This document shows positions 53,564 to 61,958 of a stretch of 64,000 bases of DNA, one piece after another. The notes under the pieces were generated by a model, which did not search any database, was not told the origin of the DNA, and was given only the letters and a program-made list of their open reading frames with translations. Where the stretch lies: assembly GCA_017615545.1 (NCBI GenBank), contig JAFZZY010000056.1:40289-104288 (forward strand). Direction: 5' to 3'. Each line of letters starts with the position of its first letter. Position 1 is the first letter of the stretch. Source of the DNA: Lachnospiraceae bacterium (GTDB lineage Bacteria > Bacillota > Clostridia > Lachnospirales > Lachnospiraceae). Position numbers and translations under genes: made by a program.

Positions 53564-56194
53564 ATGGACGAAACTATTTTTGATAAAGTGCAGGACATAG
53601 ACCTGAAAAAAACAATGGAGGTCTCCTACATCAACTACGCGATGAGTGTTATCGCGTCGAGAGCATTGCCCGATGTACGCGACGGTTTGAAGCCGGTACA
53701 GAGAAGAGTGCTCTACTCCATGATCGAACTAAACAACGGACCCGACAAACCGCATCGTAAATGTGCGCGTATCGTCGGTGATACAATGGGTAAATATCAC
53801 CCCCACGGTGACAGTTCGATCTACGGAGCCCTGGTAAATCTGGCGCGCGACTGGACCATGCGTTATACGCTTGTCGACGGCCACGGTAACTTCGGTTCGG
53901 TGGACGGCGACGGCGCGGCTGCGATGCGATATACCGAAGCACGACTGTCGAAGATCGCGATGGAGATGCTTTCCGACATCAATAAAGACACGGTCATCTT
54001 CGAGCCGAACTTTGATGACACCGAGAAGGAGCCGACCGTTTTGCCGGCTCGTTTCCCGAACCTGCTGGTAAACGGTACCACAGGTATCGCCGTTGGTATG
54101 GCGACGAATATCCCTCCGCATAACCTCGGAGAGGTCATCGACGCTGTCGTTAAGATGATCGATAATAAGGTCAATGAAGGCCGCGAGACGCAGGTCGAGG
54201 AGATCCTGGACATCATCAAGGGACCGGATTTTCCGACCGGAGCTTCCATCCTCGGAAAGCGCGGCATCGAAGAGGCGTACCGCACCGGTAAGGGTAAGAT
54301 CAAAGTCCGCGCGGTCACCAATATTGAGACGATGCCAAACGGCAAGAGCCGCATCATCGTGACCGAGCTTCCTTACATGGTCAACAAGGCAAAACTCATC
54401 GAGAAGATCGCTGAGCTCGTGCGTGATAAGCGCATCGACGGCATCACCGATCTGCGCGACGAGTCCGACCGCGAAGGCATGCGTATCTGCATCGAACTTC
54501 GTAAGGATGTCAATGCAAATGTAGTTTTGAACCTGCTTCTGAAGCATACGCAGCTGCAGGATTCGTTCGGCGTGATCATGCTGGCGCTGGTCAACAACGA
54601 GCCGAAGATCCTGAACATCTGCGACATGTTGAAATATTACCTCCTGCATCAGGAGGATGTGGTACGTCGTCGTACGCAGTTCGAGTTGAATAAGGCGCAG
54701 GAGCGTGCGCATATCGTCGAAGGTTTGCTGACGGCGCTGGATCACATTGACCGCGTGATCACGATCATCCGCGGATCCAAGACCGTGCAGATCGCGAAGA
54801 CCGCGTTGTGCGAGGAGTTCGGGCTGAGCGATGCGCAGGCCCAGGCCATCGTCGACATGCGTCTGCGTGCATTGACCGGACTGGCCAGAGAAGATCTGCA
54901 GAACGAGTACGCAGAACTCGAGCAGAAGATCGCGGAGTACAAAGAGATATTGGCAAATGAAAATAAACTGTTGGGTGTTATCCGTGATGAGATCTCGATC
55001 ATCCGCGATAAGTATGCGGATCCGAGACGTACGCAGATCCAGTTCGACGCAGAGGAGTTCTCTGCCGAGGATCTGATCCCGATGGAAGACACGATCATCG
55101 CGATGACGAAGCTGGGTTACATCAAGCGTATGAGCCTGGATAACTTCCGCAACCAGAACCGCGGAGGTAAGGGAATCAAGGGTATGAATACCATCGACGA
55201 GGACTACATCGAGGATATCCTCATGACGTCCACGCATCACCATATCCTGTTCTTTACGAATCTGGGTCGCGTATACCGCCTGAAGGTCTACGAGATCCCG
55301 GAGGCTTCCCGTACCGCGCGCGGCACGGCAATCGTCAATCTCCTTCAGCTCATGCCGGGCGAGAAGGTTTCTGCGATCGTGACGTTGCGTGAGTTTGAGG
55401 AGGACATGAGTCTCTTCATGGCGACGAAGCTCGGTCTGGTAAAGAAGACCCGCCTGGAGGAATTCCAGCACATCCGCAAGACCGGTATCATGGGCATCAC
55501 CCTGCGCGAGGGCGACGAGCTCATCGAAGTGAAGAAGATGAAGCCCGGTGTGGACTTCCTGCTCGTCACGAAGTTCGGTCAGTGCATCCGTTTCAACGAG
55601 GAAAATGTCCGCGCGACGTCCCGTTCGTCCATGGGTGTCCGCGGTATCAATCTCAAGGGAGACGACGAGGTCGTTGCGATGCAAATGAGCACGCAGGGAG
55701 AGTACCTTCTGGTCGCTTCCGAGTTTGGTATGGGTAAGAAGACCAAACTGGAACTGTTCCCGACACAGAACCGTGGCGGTAAGGGTATCCTGTGCTACCG
55801 TATCAACGAAAAGACCGGTAACCTCATCGGAGCGAAGGCGGTCAATGATGACAACGAAGTTATGCTGATCACGACGGAGGGTATCATTATCCGCATCAGC
55901 GTCAGCGATATATCGACGGTATCCCGTGTGGCTTCCGGCGTGAAACTCATGAATATCAATCCGGAGAAGAACGAATCGGTAGCCGGCATCGCGAAGGTAC
56001 GCGAGAAGAACAACGAGTCCGACGATGTCGATTTCTCGGAGGATGTGGAGCCGTCCGAGGCAACGGGTGAGGCTTCCGCTGAGGCGCAGTACCGCAACAT
56101 GCAGCGCCTGCTCGAGGCAGCCATCGAGGACGAAGAGTTCGAAGATGACGAGGATTTCGAAGAAAACGAAGACGAGGAAGATAAGGACGAATGA
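53564..56194 (+). CDS. gyrA: DNA gyrase subunit A
   Basis: An 876-residue subunit with the catalytic tyrosine in AAMRYTE (Tyr123), the quinolone-determining region GDTMGKYHPHGDSSIY, and six beta-pinwheel blades in the C-terminal domain; the GyrA box is QNRGGKGI (seen twice, QNRGGKGIKGM and QNRGGKGILCY). The last 60 residues are strongly acidic (Glu/Asp-rich). Its stop overlaps the fumarase gene start by 4 bases (ATGA), an unusual link. Confidence 0.97.
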   Translation: MDETIFDKVQDIDLKKTMEVSYINYAMSVIASRALPDVRDGLKPVQRRVLYSMIELNNGPDKPHRKCARIVGDTMGKYHPHGDSSIYGALVNLARDWTMRYTLVDGHGNFGSVDGDGAAAMRYTEARLSKIAMEMLSDINKDTVIFEPNFDDTEKEPTVLPARFPNLLVNGTTGIAVGMATNIPPHNLGEVIDAVVKMIDNKVNEGRETQVEEILDIIKGPDFPTGASILGKRGIEEAYRTGKGKIKVRAVTNIETMPNGKSRIIVTELPYMVNKAKLIEKIAELVRDKRIDGITDLRDESDREGMRICIELRKDVNANVVLNLLLKHTQLQDSFGVIMLALVNNEPKILNICDMLKYYLLHQEDVVRRRTQFELNKAQERAHIVEGLLTALDHIDRVITIIRGSKTVQIAKTALCEEFGLSDAQAQAIVDMRLRALTGLAREDLQNEYAELEQKIAEYKEILANENKLLGVIRDEISIIRDKYADPRRTQIQFDAEEFSAEDLIPMEDTIIAMTKLGYIKRMSLDNFRNQNRGGKGIKGMNTIDEDYIEDILMTSTHHHILFFTNLGRVYRLKVYEIPEASRTARGTAIVNLLQLMPGEKVSAIVTLREFEEDMSLFMATKLGLVKKTRLEEFQHIRKTGIMGITLREGDELIEVKKMKPGVDFLLVTKFGQCIRFNEENVRATSRSSMGVRGINLKGDDEVVAMQMSTQGEYLLVASEFGMGKKTKLELFPTQNRGGKGILCYRINEKTGNLIGAKAVNDDNEVMLITTEGIIIRISVSDISTVSRVASGVKLMNINPEKNESVAGIAKVREKNNESDDVDFSEDVEPSEATGEASAEAQYRNMQRLLEAAIEDEEFEDDEDFEENEDEEDKDE

Positions 56195-57033
56195 GAACCG
56201 TAGAAGCTTCCGTGATCACGGAAGAGATCAGTAAGATGTGCATCGAGGCAAACTACCATTTGTCGAAGGATATGATGCAGGTGTTTGACCACGCGAAGGA
56301 AAACGAGACTTCCCCGCTGGGTAAAAAGATATTTGAGCAGCTTTCACAGAATCTGGAGATCGCGGATAAAGACATGATCCCGATCTGCCAGGACACCGGT
56401 ATGGCGGTGATCTTCGTGAAGCTGGGACAGGATGTGCATGTGACCGGAGGAAACCTGACCGACGCCATCAACGAGGGCGTACGCAAGGGCTATACCGAAG
56501 GTTATCTGCGCAAATCCGTTGTGCGCGACCCGATCGATCGCGTGAATACTAAGGATAACACGCCGGCCGTGATCCACTACGACATCGTTCCCGGCGAGCA
56601 GATCGAACTTACCATGGCGCCGAAGGGATTCGGCAGCGAAAATATGAGCCGCGTGTTCATGCTTAAGCCGGCGGACGGCATCGAGGGCGTGAAGAATGCG
56701 GTGCTTACAGCGGTACGGGATGCGGGACCGAACGCGTGCCCGCCCATGGTCGTGGGCGTCGGCATCGGCGGTACCTTTGAGAAGTGCGCCTTCCTGGCGA
56801 AAAAAGCACTGACCCGCGAGGCAGGATCGCATTCGCCCATCCCCTATGTGAGCGAGCTGGAGCAGGAACTTCTGACGAAGATCAATGCGCTGGGCATCGG
56901 TCCGGCCGGTCTGGGCGGAAGCACCACGGCGTTCGCAGTCTTCGTGGAGACCTACCCGACCCACATCGCCGGACTTCCGGTAGCGGTCAATATCTGCTGC
57001 CACGTGAACCGTCACGTGACGCGCGTGATCTAG
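56191..57033 (+). CDS. fumA: Fumarate hydratase class I, alpha subunit
   Basis: A 280-residue N-terminal-type subunit of the oxygen-sensitive [4Fe-4S] fumarase/tartrate dehydratase family. Cysteines in IPICQDTGMAV, GPNACPPMVVG and INICCHVNR match the cluster ligands; GLGGSTTAFAV is also conserved. It overlaps gyrA by 4 bases and is 10 bp before the beta subunit. The L-tartrate dehydratase alternative cannot be excluded from sequence. Confidence 0.9.
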   Translation: MRTVEASVITEEISKMCIEANYHLSKDMMQVFDHAKENETSPLGKKIFEQLSQNLEIADKDMIPICQDTGMAVIFVKLGQDVHVTGGNLTDAINEGVRKGYTEGYLRKSVVRDPIDRVNTKDNTPAVIHYDIVPGEQIELTMAPKGFGSENMSRVFMLKPADGIEGVKNAVLTAVRDAGPNACPPMVVGVGIGGTFEKCAFLAKKALTREAGSHSPIPYVSELEQELLTKINALGIGPAGLGGSTTAFAVFVETYPTHIAGLPVAVNICCHVNRHVTRVI

Positions 57034-57043
57034 GAGGCAGAAG

Positions 57044-57598
57044 ATGGACAGAATCATACATACACCGATCACTAAAGAGATCGCGGACAGCCTGCATGTG
57101 GGAGACATGGTCTACCTCACCGGGCAGATCTATACAGCGCGCGATGCAGCGCATAAGCGCATGTTCGAGGCAGTTGAGAAGGGCGAGCCGCTCCCCATCG
57201 ACCTGAAGGATGCGACTATCTATTACATGGGACCTTCACCGGCGCGTGAGGGCCGTCCCATCGGTTCCGCAGGTCCGACGACCGCCAGCCGCATGGATAA
57301 ATATGCGCCCACATTTCTGGATATGGGCCAGACCTGCATGATCGGAAAGGGAAAGCGTTCCGCAGCCGTTCATGAAGCAGTCGTTCGCAACCATGCCGTG
57401 TATCTGGCGGCCATCGGCGGGGCAGGAGCCCTGCTTTCGAAGTGCATCACCGCTTCGACCGTGGTCGCTTACGATGACTTGGGCACGGAGGCGATCCGCC
57501 TGCTCACCGTCGAGAATTTCCCGGCGATCGTCGTGCTCGACAGCACCGGACGCGATGCCTATCTCAAAGCTGAAGAAGAGGCGAAAAAGAATCATTGA
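57044..57598 (+). CDS. fumB: Fumarate hydratase class I, beta subunit
   Basis: A 184-residue C-terminal-type subunit with the swivelling domain: GQIYTARDAAHKRM, YYMGPSPA, SAGPTTASRMDKY and IGKGKRS. AGGAGG is upstream of ATG 57044. It pairs with the alpha subunit to interconvert fumarate and malate. Confidence 0.9.
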   Translation: MDRIIHTPITKEIADSLHVGDMVYLTGQIYTARDAAHKRMFEAVEKGEPLPIDLKDATIYYMGPSPAREGRPIGSAGPTTASRMDKYAPTFLDMGQTCMIGKGKRSAAVHEAVVRNHAVYLAAIGGAGALLSKCITASTVVAYDDLGTEAIRLLTVENFPAIVVLDSTGRDAYLKAEEEAKKNH

Positions 57599-57628
57599 CC
57601 GATGCCGGACGTGTTTTGAAAGTTTCGC

Positions 57629-57657
57629 TTGACATCCGAAATACATTCGATTATACT
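57629..57657 (+). promoter_or_regulatory. Promoter of tRNA-Ser
   Basis: TTGACA (57629-57634), 17-bp spacer, TATACT (57652-57657), 17 bp before the tRNA 5' end. Confidence 0.85.
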
Positions 57658-57674
57658 GTTTAGGTATCGGGCTT

Positions 57675-57762
57675 GGAGAAATACTCAAGAGGCCGAAGAG
57701 GCGCCCCTGCTAAGGGTGTAGGTCGGGTAACCGGCGCGAGGGTTCAAATCCCTCTTTCTCCG
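57675..57762 (+). tRNA. trnS-GCT: tRNA-Ser(GCT)
   Basis: 88 bases with a long variable arm. The acceptor stem is GGAGAAA/TTTCTCC, the anticodon stem CGCCC/GGGTG (one G-U pair), loop CTGCTAA with anticodon GCT at 57709-57711, and a T-arm with GTTCAAATC. The 3' CCA is not encoded. It has its own promoter and terminator. Confidence 0.95.
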
Positions 57763-57770
57763 CGATGTAT

Positions 57771-57803
57771 AAAAGACCTTCCGCAGACTGCGGAAGGTCT
57801 TTT
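57771..57803 (+). terminator. Terminator after tRNA-Ser
   Basis: A perfect 15-bp stem AAAAGACCTTCCGCA / TGCGGAAGGTCTTTT with a GAC loop, ending in TTTT. Confidence 0.9.
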
Positions 57804-57814
57804 GATTCTCGGTA

Positions 57815-57843
57815 TTGACACGGGAGTGTTTCTGTGATAAAAC
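57815..57843 (+). promoter_or_regulatory. Promoter of the TIM-barrel gene
   Basis: TTGACA (57815-57820), 17-bp spacer, weak -10 TAAAAC (57838-57843). Confidence 0.5.
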
Positions 57844-57875
57844 ATACGAAATACCCAAAAAAAGGAGGATCAGGG

Positions 57876-58694
57876 ATGAGCAGGATCATTTGTTCCACAG
57901 GAGCGCTGATCGGCAGGGCCAACGGCAGGGATTACAGACTTCTGAAGAAGGTTGCCGGACAGCTGAACTGTGATGGATTTGAGTTCATGATGTATAAGGA
58001 CTGGTACGAAAAGATCGACGAGATCGCGGCGTTTTTCGCGGATTTCGAGAAGTCATTTCCCACGTTCCACATCGATAAGAATGTCGGTGATCTGGTGAGC
58101 CGGAACGCCGAAGGCGACATGGATCTGGCGCTGTGGCTGTACGAGAAGAACTGCGAACTGGCGCAGAAACTCGGTTCGGAGAAGCTCGTCCTGCACCTTT
58201 GGAGCGGGATGGATTCTGACAGGGATATGCCGCACAATATCGCGACGTATAAGACGATGCGTGAGATCGCGGAGCGTTACGGCCTGTTGCTCACGATCGA
58301 GAACGTGGTGTGCAACCGCAATGACCCGATGACCGACCTGAAGGCGGTCATGAAGGAATACCCGGATGTCAGTATCACCTTCGATACTAAGATGGCGGAG
58401 TTTCACGGCCAGCTTGCGGAGATCTACAAAGAAGAGAACAGGGCCGTCTGGGACCGCGTCGTGCACCTGCATGTCAATGACTACAAGGGCGGCATTAAGG
58501 ATTGGAACTCGCTCAGCACCCTGCACATCGGCGACGGCCAGATCGATTTTGACACGTTTTTCGACTTCATCCGGAAGATGGGCTATTCGGGCGATATCAC
58601 GCTCGAGGCGACCTCGTTTGACAAAACCGGGGTCATCGACACGGAGAAGATGAACGAAAGCATTCGCAAGGTTATCGGATATCTCGGGAAGTAA
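57876..58694 (+). CDS. Sugar phosphate isomerase/epimerase-like TIM-barrel protein
   Basis: A 272-residue AP-endonuclease-2-type TIM barrel. Metal-site candidates are Glu in LLTIENVVCN, Asp in SITFDTKMAEFHG, His in VVHLHVNDYKGG and Glu in DITLEATSF, the usual xylose-isomerase-like arrangement. The substrate cannot be predicted. I start at MSRIICS (57876), with AAGGAGG upstream, rather than the open frame from 57834, whose first residues lie in the promoter. Confidence 0.82.
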   Translation: MSRIICSTGALIGRANGRDYRLLKKVAGQLNCDGFEFMMYKDWYEKIDEIAAFFADFEKSFPTFHIDKNVGDLVSRNAEGDMDLALWLYEKNCELAQKLGSEKLVLHLWSGMDSDRDMPHNIATYKTMREIAERYGLLLTIENVVCNRNDPMTDLKAVMKEYPDVSITFDTKMAEFHGQLAEIYKEENRAVWDRVVHLHVNDYKGGIKDWNSLSTLHIGDGQIDFDTFFDFIRKMGYSGDITLEATSFDKTGVIDTEKMNESIRKVIGYLGK

Positions 58695-58730
58695 GAGAGG
58701 ACCTGCGGCCGGCCGCACGGCATTTTCCGC

Positions 58731-58759
58731 TTGAACCAGCCTGTGAATACTGGTATAAT
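58731..58759 (+). promoter_or_regulatory. Promoter of the TspO gene
   Basis: TTGAAC (58731-58736), 17-bp spacer, TATAAT (58754-58759). A TGCGGCCGGCCGCA palindrome at 58704-58717 lies just upstream. Confidence 0.75.
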
Positions 58760-58817
58760 ACTAGTATGTTTTTTGAGACAGGAAGTTCAAACTTTGAGTT
58801 TAGGAAGTGAGGTGCGT

Positions 58818-59300
58818 ATGGGGAAGACGAAGGATTCTAAGAGTTTCAATCTGATACTGGTGTTGTGTCTGCTGATCCCGCTGGCAGTCGGTGGAGCTTC
58901 GGCGTTTGTTTCTTTGGACGGGATCAAGGCGTTCGGGGATCTGAAGAAGCCCCCGCTTACGCCGCCGGGCTGGATGTTTATCGTCGTGTGGACGGCGCTG
59001 TACCTGCTGATGGGCGCGGCCTGTTACACGATCGTGAAAGATAAAGTGCATAAACGTGCAGCAGTTTTGTCGATATATGTGTTGCAGCTGATCTTTAACG
59101 GCATCTGGTGTCCTTTGTTTTTCGGTCAGGGCTGGTACTGGATCTCCGCGATCTGGCTCATCGTGCTGGTGGGACTCATCGCGATCCTGGTGATGATGGT
59201 CTGGAGGATACGCAAGGGGACGGCACTGATCCTGTTGCCGTATCTGGCATGGAGCGTATTTGCCCTGTATCTGAATATCGGAGCAGCAACGCTGAACTAA
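58818..59300 (+). CDS. tspO: TspO/MBR family protein
   Basis: A 160-residue protein with five membrane segments. The family motif KPPLTPPGWMFIVVWTALYLLMG is clear, as is FNGIWCPLFFG. TspO proteins bind porphyrins and may act in tetrapyrrole or stress handling; the role in anaerobes is unclear. Start at ATG 58818 (MGKTKD) behind GAGGTG; the earlier open frame overlaps the promoter. Confidence 0.88.
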   Translation: MGKTKDSKSFNLILVLCLLIPLAVGGASAFVSLDGIKAFGDLKKPPLTPPGWMFIVVWTALYLLMGAACYTIVKDKVHKRAAVLSIYVLQLIFNGIWCPLFFGQGWYWISAIWLIVLVGLIAILVMMVWRIRKGTALILLPYLAWSVFALYLNIGAATLN

Positions 59301-59313
59301 ATAAATATCGTTG

Positions 59314-59338
59314 AAGCGCCAATGCTATTGGCGCTTTA
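59314..59338 (+). terminator. Terminator after tspO
   Basis: AAGCGCCAA-TGCTA-TTGGCGCTT then TAAT; short T-run, moderate strength. Confidence 0.65.
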
Positions 59339-59367
59339 ATCGACGAATGAAGTAAAAGAGGTTTTTC

Positions 59368-59946
59368 ATGGAAGAAGCAAGAAAGAAACTGGGTATGCCC
59401 AGAGTCGTTGTCGTCTGGATCGAGATGGGTATCCTGTTTTTGATCGGAGTCATTTCACTGTTAAATACGATGGATGTGGTGGCGATGGACCGAAAATATC
59501 ACATGGACTATCTGTACGGTCTCATCGGACTGGCGTTCATCCTGGCGTTATACCTGATGGCCCAGTACGGGATCAAATGGGTATGGATCACCGGGATCCC
59601 GATGATCGCGATCTTTGCCGTTGTGGTATGGATCGCATATTGGCCGGCCTATGACCGCGCCAGAGGGGTGGAGCGTTACCAGGATCTGGTCGGAATGGAA
59701 TTCGCGGTCGAGGTCGACGGCGAGAAGTATGACTGGCATGGTTATCTGACGGTGAAGGACGAAGATATCGCCGCCCATACCGAGAAAACCGAGGTCAATG
59801 TGGTCCTGACCTATGAGACGGACCAGGGAGAGCAGACGGAAGAGCAGACCTGGACCCTGTATTATGACTCCGATGCGAAGCGGTTGTATTCGACGGGAGC
59901 GACCGGGGAGAGCAAATATCTGATGGAACTTCAGAAAAAAGAATGA
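59368..59946 (+). CDS. Unknown membrane protein
   Basis: A 192-residue protein I do not recognise. Three hydrophobic segments (about residues 12-34, 47-66, 71-90) are followed by a 100-residue soluble, mostly beta-looking domain with MEFAVEVDGEKYDWHGYLTV and Thr/Glu-rich strands. AAAGAGG precedes the start. The overall plan (membrane helices, then a small beta domain) resembles the gene at 60890. No catalytic motif. Confidence 0.7.
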   Translation: MEEARKKLGMPRVVVVWIEMGILFLIGVISLLNTMDVVAMDRKYHMDYLYGLIGLAFILALYLMAQYGIKWVWITGIPMIAIFAVVVWIAYWPAYDRARGVERYQDLVGMEFAVEVDGEKYDWHGYLTVKDEDIAAHTEKTEVNVVLTYETDQGEQTEEQTWTLYYDSDAKRLYSTGATGESKYLMELQKKE

Positions 59947-59973
59947 AATTTTTCAAAAATCATGAAAGAATAC

Positions 59974-60002
59974 TTGTCGAATTCTGATTTCCGTGCTAAA
60001 CT
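59974..60002 (+). promoter_or_regulatory. Probable promoter of the gene at 60085
   Basis: TTGTCG (59974-59979), 17-bp spacer, TAAACT (59997-60002). Confidence 0.5.
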
Positions 60003-60084
60003 AAGTGTAGTGAGAAAAGATGTGAGTGGTTGATGACCTTTGGCAGAAGGAACCAACGTATACTTTGAAAGGAGATAGAGAGTC

Positions 60085-60804
60085 ATGGAAGTTAGTAAGA
60101 TGGACATTGAGAAGATCTTACATGGCGAAGAGGATGTTCAGAAACAGCCGGATTTGTACCCGGATGGAAAATACCGCTGGATTCATGAGAGAAGTTATTA
60201 TAAGATCCCGCTTTTGATGATCTTTATCATGAAGTCGGTTGCAGTTTTGATCGCTTTGATATGGCTGGTTTTCGTTTTGGTCAACCTTGGCGAAGAGTCC
60301 TTCTGGAAAGAGGGCGGATTTAAAAACACGACCATTCTGTTTGCAGTCATTATGGCGGTGACGATGATCCTGATCGTGATTGGCTACTTGATCTATGCGA
60401 AGAAAAAGGGCGGTAAATACTTCATGATCCATGAGATGGATGAAGAGGGCATCCGATATATTACATTGCCCACGACCACGGATCTGGCAGGCGCACAGGC
60501 ATTGTTGGAGCCGCTGTCGGATACGAAGGATCCGGATCGCGCGGATGATGCGCTCGCAGAGGCAGCCGGTATTTCTTACTCTGAATTCCGTAAGGTAAAG
60601 GTCGTTCGGGCATATCCCGAGTGGTCAGTCGTACGTTTGAAAGAGAAACTCATCAGTACGGAAGTTTATCTTGCAGATGAGCACTATCGCTTCGTACTGG
60701 ATTATATCGTAAGCCATGTTTCCGAGAAGGCTCGTGTTATCGGCGTGACCCAAAGGTCAGATAAGCCGAAGCCGCCGGTACCGCCGGATCGTGAATTGTA
60801 TTGA
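60085..60804 (+). CDS. Unknown membrane protein, two helices
   Basis: A 239-residue protein with a 40-residue N-terminal cytoplasmic part, two membrane segments (about 44-68 and 83-107) and a C-terminal domain (residues 112-230) with MIHEMDEEGIRYITLPTTTD and FRKVKVVRAYPEWSVVRLKEKLISTEVYL. The last part resembles the bacterial PH-like pattern of alternating strands, but I am not certain. It ends in a Pro-rich tail. AAAGGAG before ATG 60085. Confidence 0.7.
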   Translation: MEVSKMDIEKILHGEEDVQKQPDLYPDGKYRWIHERSYYKIPLLMIFIMKSVAVLIALIWLVFVLVNLGEESFWKEGGFKNTTILFAVIMAVTMILIVIGYLIYAKKKGGKYFMIHEMDEEGIRYITLPTTTDLAGAQALLEPLSDTKDPDRADDALAEAAGISYSEFRKVKVVRAYPEWSVVRLKEKLISTEVYLADEHYRFVLDYIVSHVSEKARVIGVTQRSDKPKPPVPPDRELY

Positions 60805-60811
60805 GTATTGT

Positions 60812-60845
60812 ACGAGGGTCTGCAGATCGGCAGGCCCTCGTTTTT
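60812..60845 (+). terminator. Terminator after the gene at 60085
   Basis: CGAGGG-T-CTGC / GCAG-G-CCCTCG followed by TTTTT. Confidence 0.85.
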
Positions 60846-60889
60846 CGTAAGGGCAAAAGGGAAAACAACGGTAAATAAGGAGGAAGCTC

Positions 60890-61588
60890 ATGCTATTAAA
60901 GCGGTGGATCGGCCGGGTGTTGGTCGGCATATTTATTCTGATCGTAGCCATAATGGCTGCGATCATTTATAAGTCCTATTTGGATCAGGAGAAAGAGCGA
61001 GATCAACAGAGGGAGATATATCAGCAGATGATTCGGGAGGACGGAAAAACGCCCCTCACGCAGGAGACCCTGGAGCAGGATTTTGAGTTCTACGTCAAAA
61101 ACGTGAACCGGGGCAGAACGGTGTTCCGAAATCTTCTGATACTATTTGGTGTGGCATTTGCACAGATCGTCATCATGATCCTCTATACGGGTGTCGTAAG
61201 GGTGCTGGAGGATCGGCGGGTAACGCAGCTGATCGGTTCGATCGTGAGCGCCGCGGTGATCATAACGATGTTTGTGGTCGTGGCCTGGGTCGTAAAGACG
61301 AAGATCATCCCGCGGATGTATGACGGGGATCCCGAGGACGAAGCCCACTACTATGTCAGTCTGGATCTGGCGGATGCAAAGAAAGAGGAAAAGGTCGTTT
61401 ATGATTCGGACAATAACTCCCGGACAGAGGTGACCTACTATCTGATCAAGACAGACGGAGGCAGGATCCAGACCGATAAGGTCATGTTTGAGCGATATGA
61501 AAAACCGGGGGTCTATTATGCCGGGAGAACGGATAAAACCGTTTTTTCCCTGTATCCGGCATTGTACTTTGAACTGAAAGATAAATAA
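60890..61588 (+). CDS. Unknown membrane protein with C-terminal beta domain
   Basis: A 232-residue protein with one N-terminal helix (residues 8-26), a Gln/Glu/Arg-rich cytoplasmic or coiled part, two more helices (about 83-105 and 115-140), and a C-terminal soluble domain (DEAHYYVSLDLADAKKEEKVV, NNSRTEVTYYLIKTDGGRI). AAGGAGG before ATG 60890. I do not recognise it. With 59368 and 60085 it makes three small membrane genes in a row. Confidence 0.7.
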   Translation: MLLKRWIGRVLVGIFILIVAIMAAIIYKSYLDQEKERDQQREIYQQMIREDGKTPLTQETLEQDFEFYVKNVNRGRTVFRNLLILFGVAFAQIVIMILYTGVVRVLEDRRVTQLIGSIVSAAVIITMFVVVAWVVKTKIIPRMYDGDPEDEAHYYVSLDLADAKKEEKVVYDSDNNSRTEVTYYLIKTDGGRIQTDKVMFERYEKPGVYYAGRTDKTVFSLYPALYFELKDK

Positions 61589-61595
61589 GAAAGCA

Positions 61596-61633
61596 AAAGG
61601 GCGGTCGTTCGATGGGAACGGCCGCCCTTTTTT
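61596..61633 (+). terminator. Terminator after the gene at 60890
   Basis: GGGCGG-T-CGTTC / GAACG-G-CCGCCC then TTTTTT. Confidence 0.88.
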
Positions 61634-61735
61634 GCAATAAGTTCAACCTATAACTAAGAATAAGAAACATGGATTATTCAAACCCGGGATCTTGTGGTAT
61701 CATTGACCCATCGAAAGAAAAAGGAGGTACACACC

Positions 61736-61834
61736 ATGAAAGGTTTTAAGAAACTCACAGGTATGTGTTATATGTGTATGATGAAGCGAATGCAATACTT
61801 CCGAGCCGGTGTAACGGTACGATGTATGGCTTGA
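61736..61834 (+). CDS. Met/Cys-rich leader peptide
   Basis: A 32-residue open frame behind a perfect AAGGAGG. It starts MKGFKKLTGMCYMCMMKRM and has seven methionines and three cysteines, with CysTyrMetCys in the centre. It is followed by a stem and a T-run terminator, then a glutathione-transferase-like gene and an amino-acid-type binding protein. This is the layout of a translational leader that senses cysteine or methionine; no homologue was checked. Confidence 0.6.
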   Translation: MKGFKKLTGMCYMCMMKRMQYFRAGVTVRCMA

Positions 61835-61903
61835 TTGTCGTACGCCTAACCTCTTCGGGCCATGAGGCCTGACGCCGACCGGGATGTGGACCCCGGTTTT
61901 TTT
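61817..61903 (+). promoter_or_regulatory. Candidate attenuator behind the leader peptide
   Basis: First stem GTACGA (61817-61822) with TCGTAC (61838-61843), with the leader stop codon in its loop. A second small stem GGCC-ATGA-GGCC follows. The last hairpin, ACCGGG (61878-61883) with CCCGGT (61892-61897), is followed by TTTTTTT, an intrinsic terminator. It lies about 55 bp before the transferase start. Confidence 0.55.
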
Positions 61904-61958
61904 GTTGCCATTTTACTGAAACAGATATCAGAAAACATGATAAAAGGAGATAACAACC

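Noticed and set aside
53729..55684. A 651-codon frame opposite gyrA
   Set aside because: Shadow of gyrA; no ribosome site and no family resemblance.
61736..61903. SAM or cobalamin riboswitch
   Set aside because: No kink-turn or conserved core of these classes is visible; the leader peptide plus terminator explains the region better.
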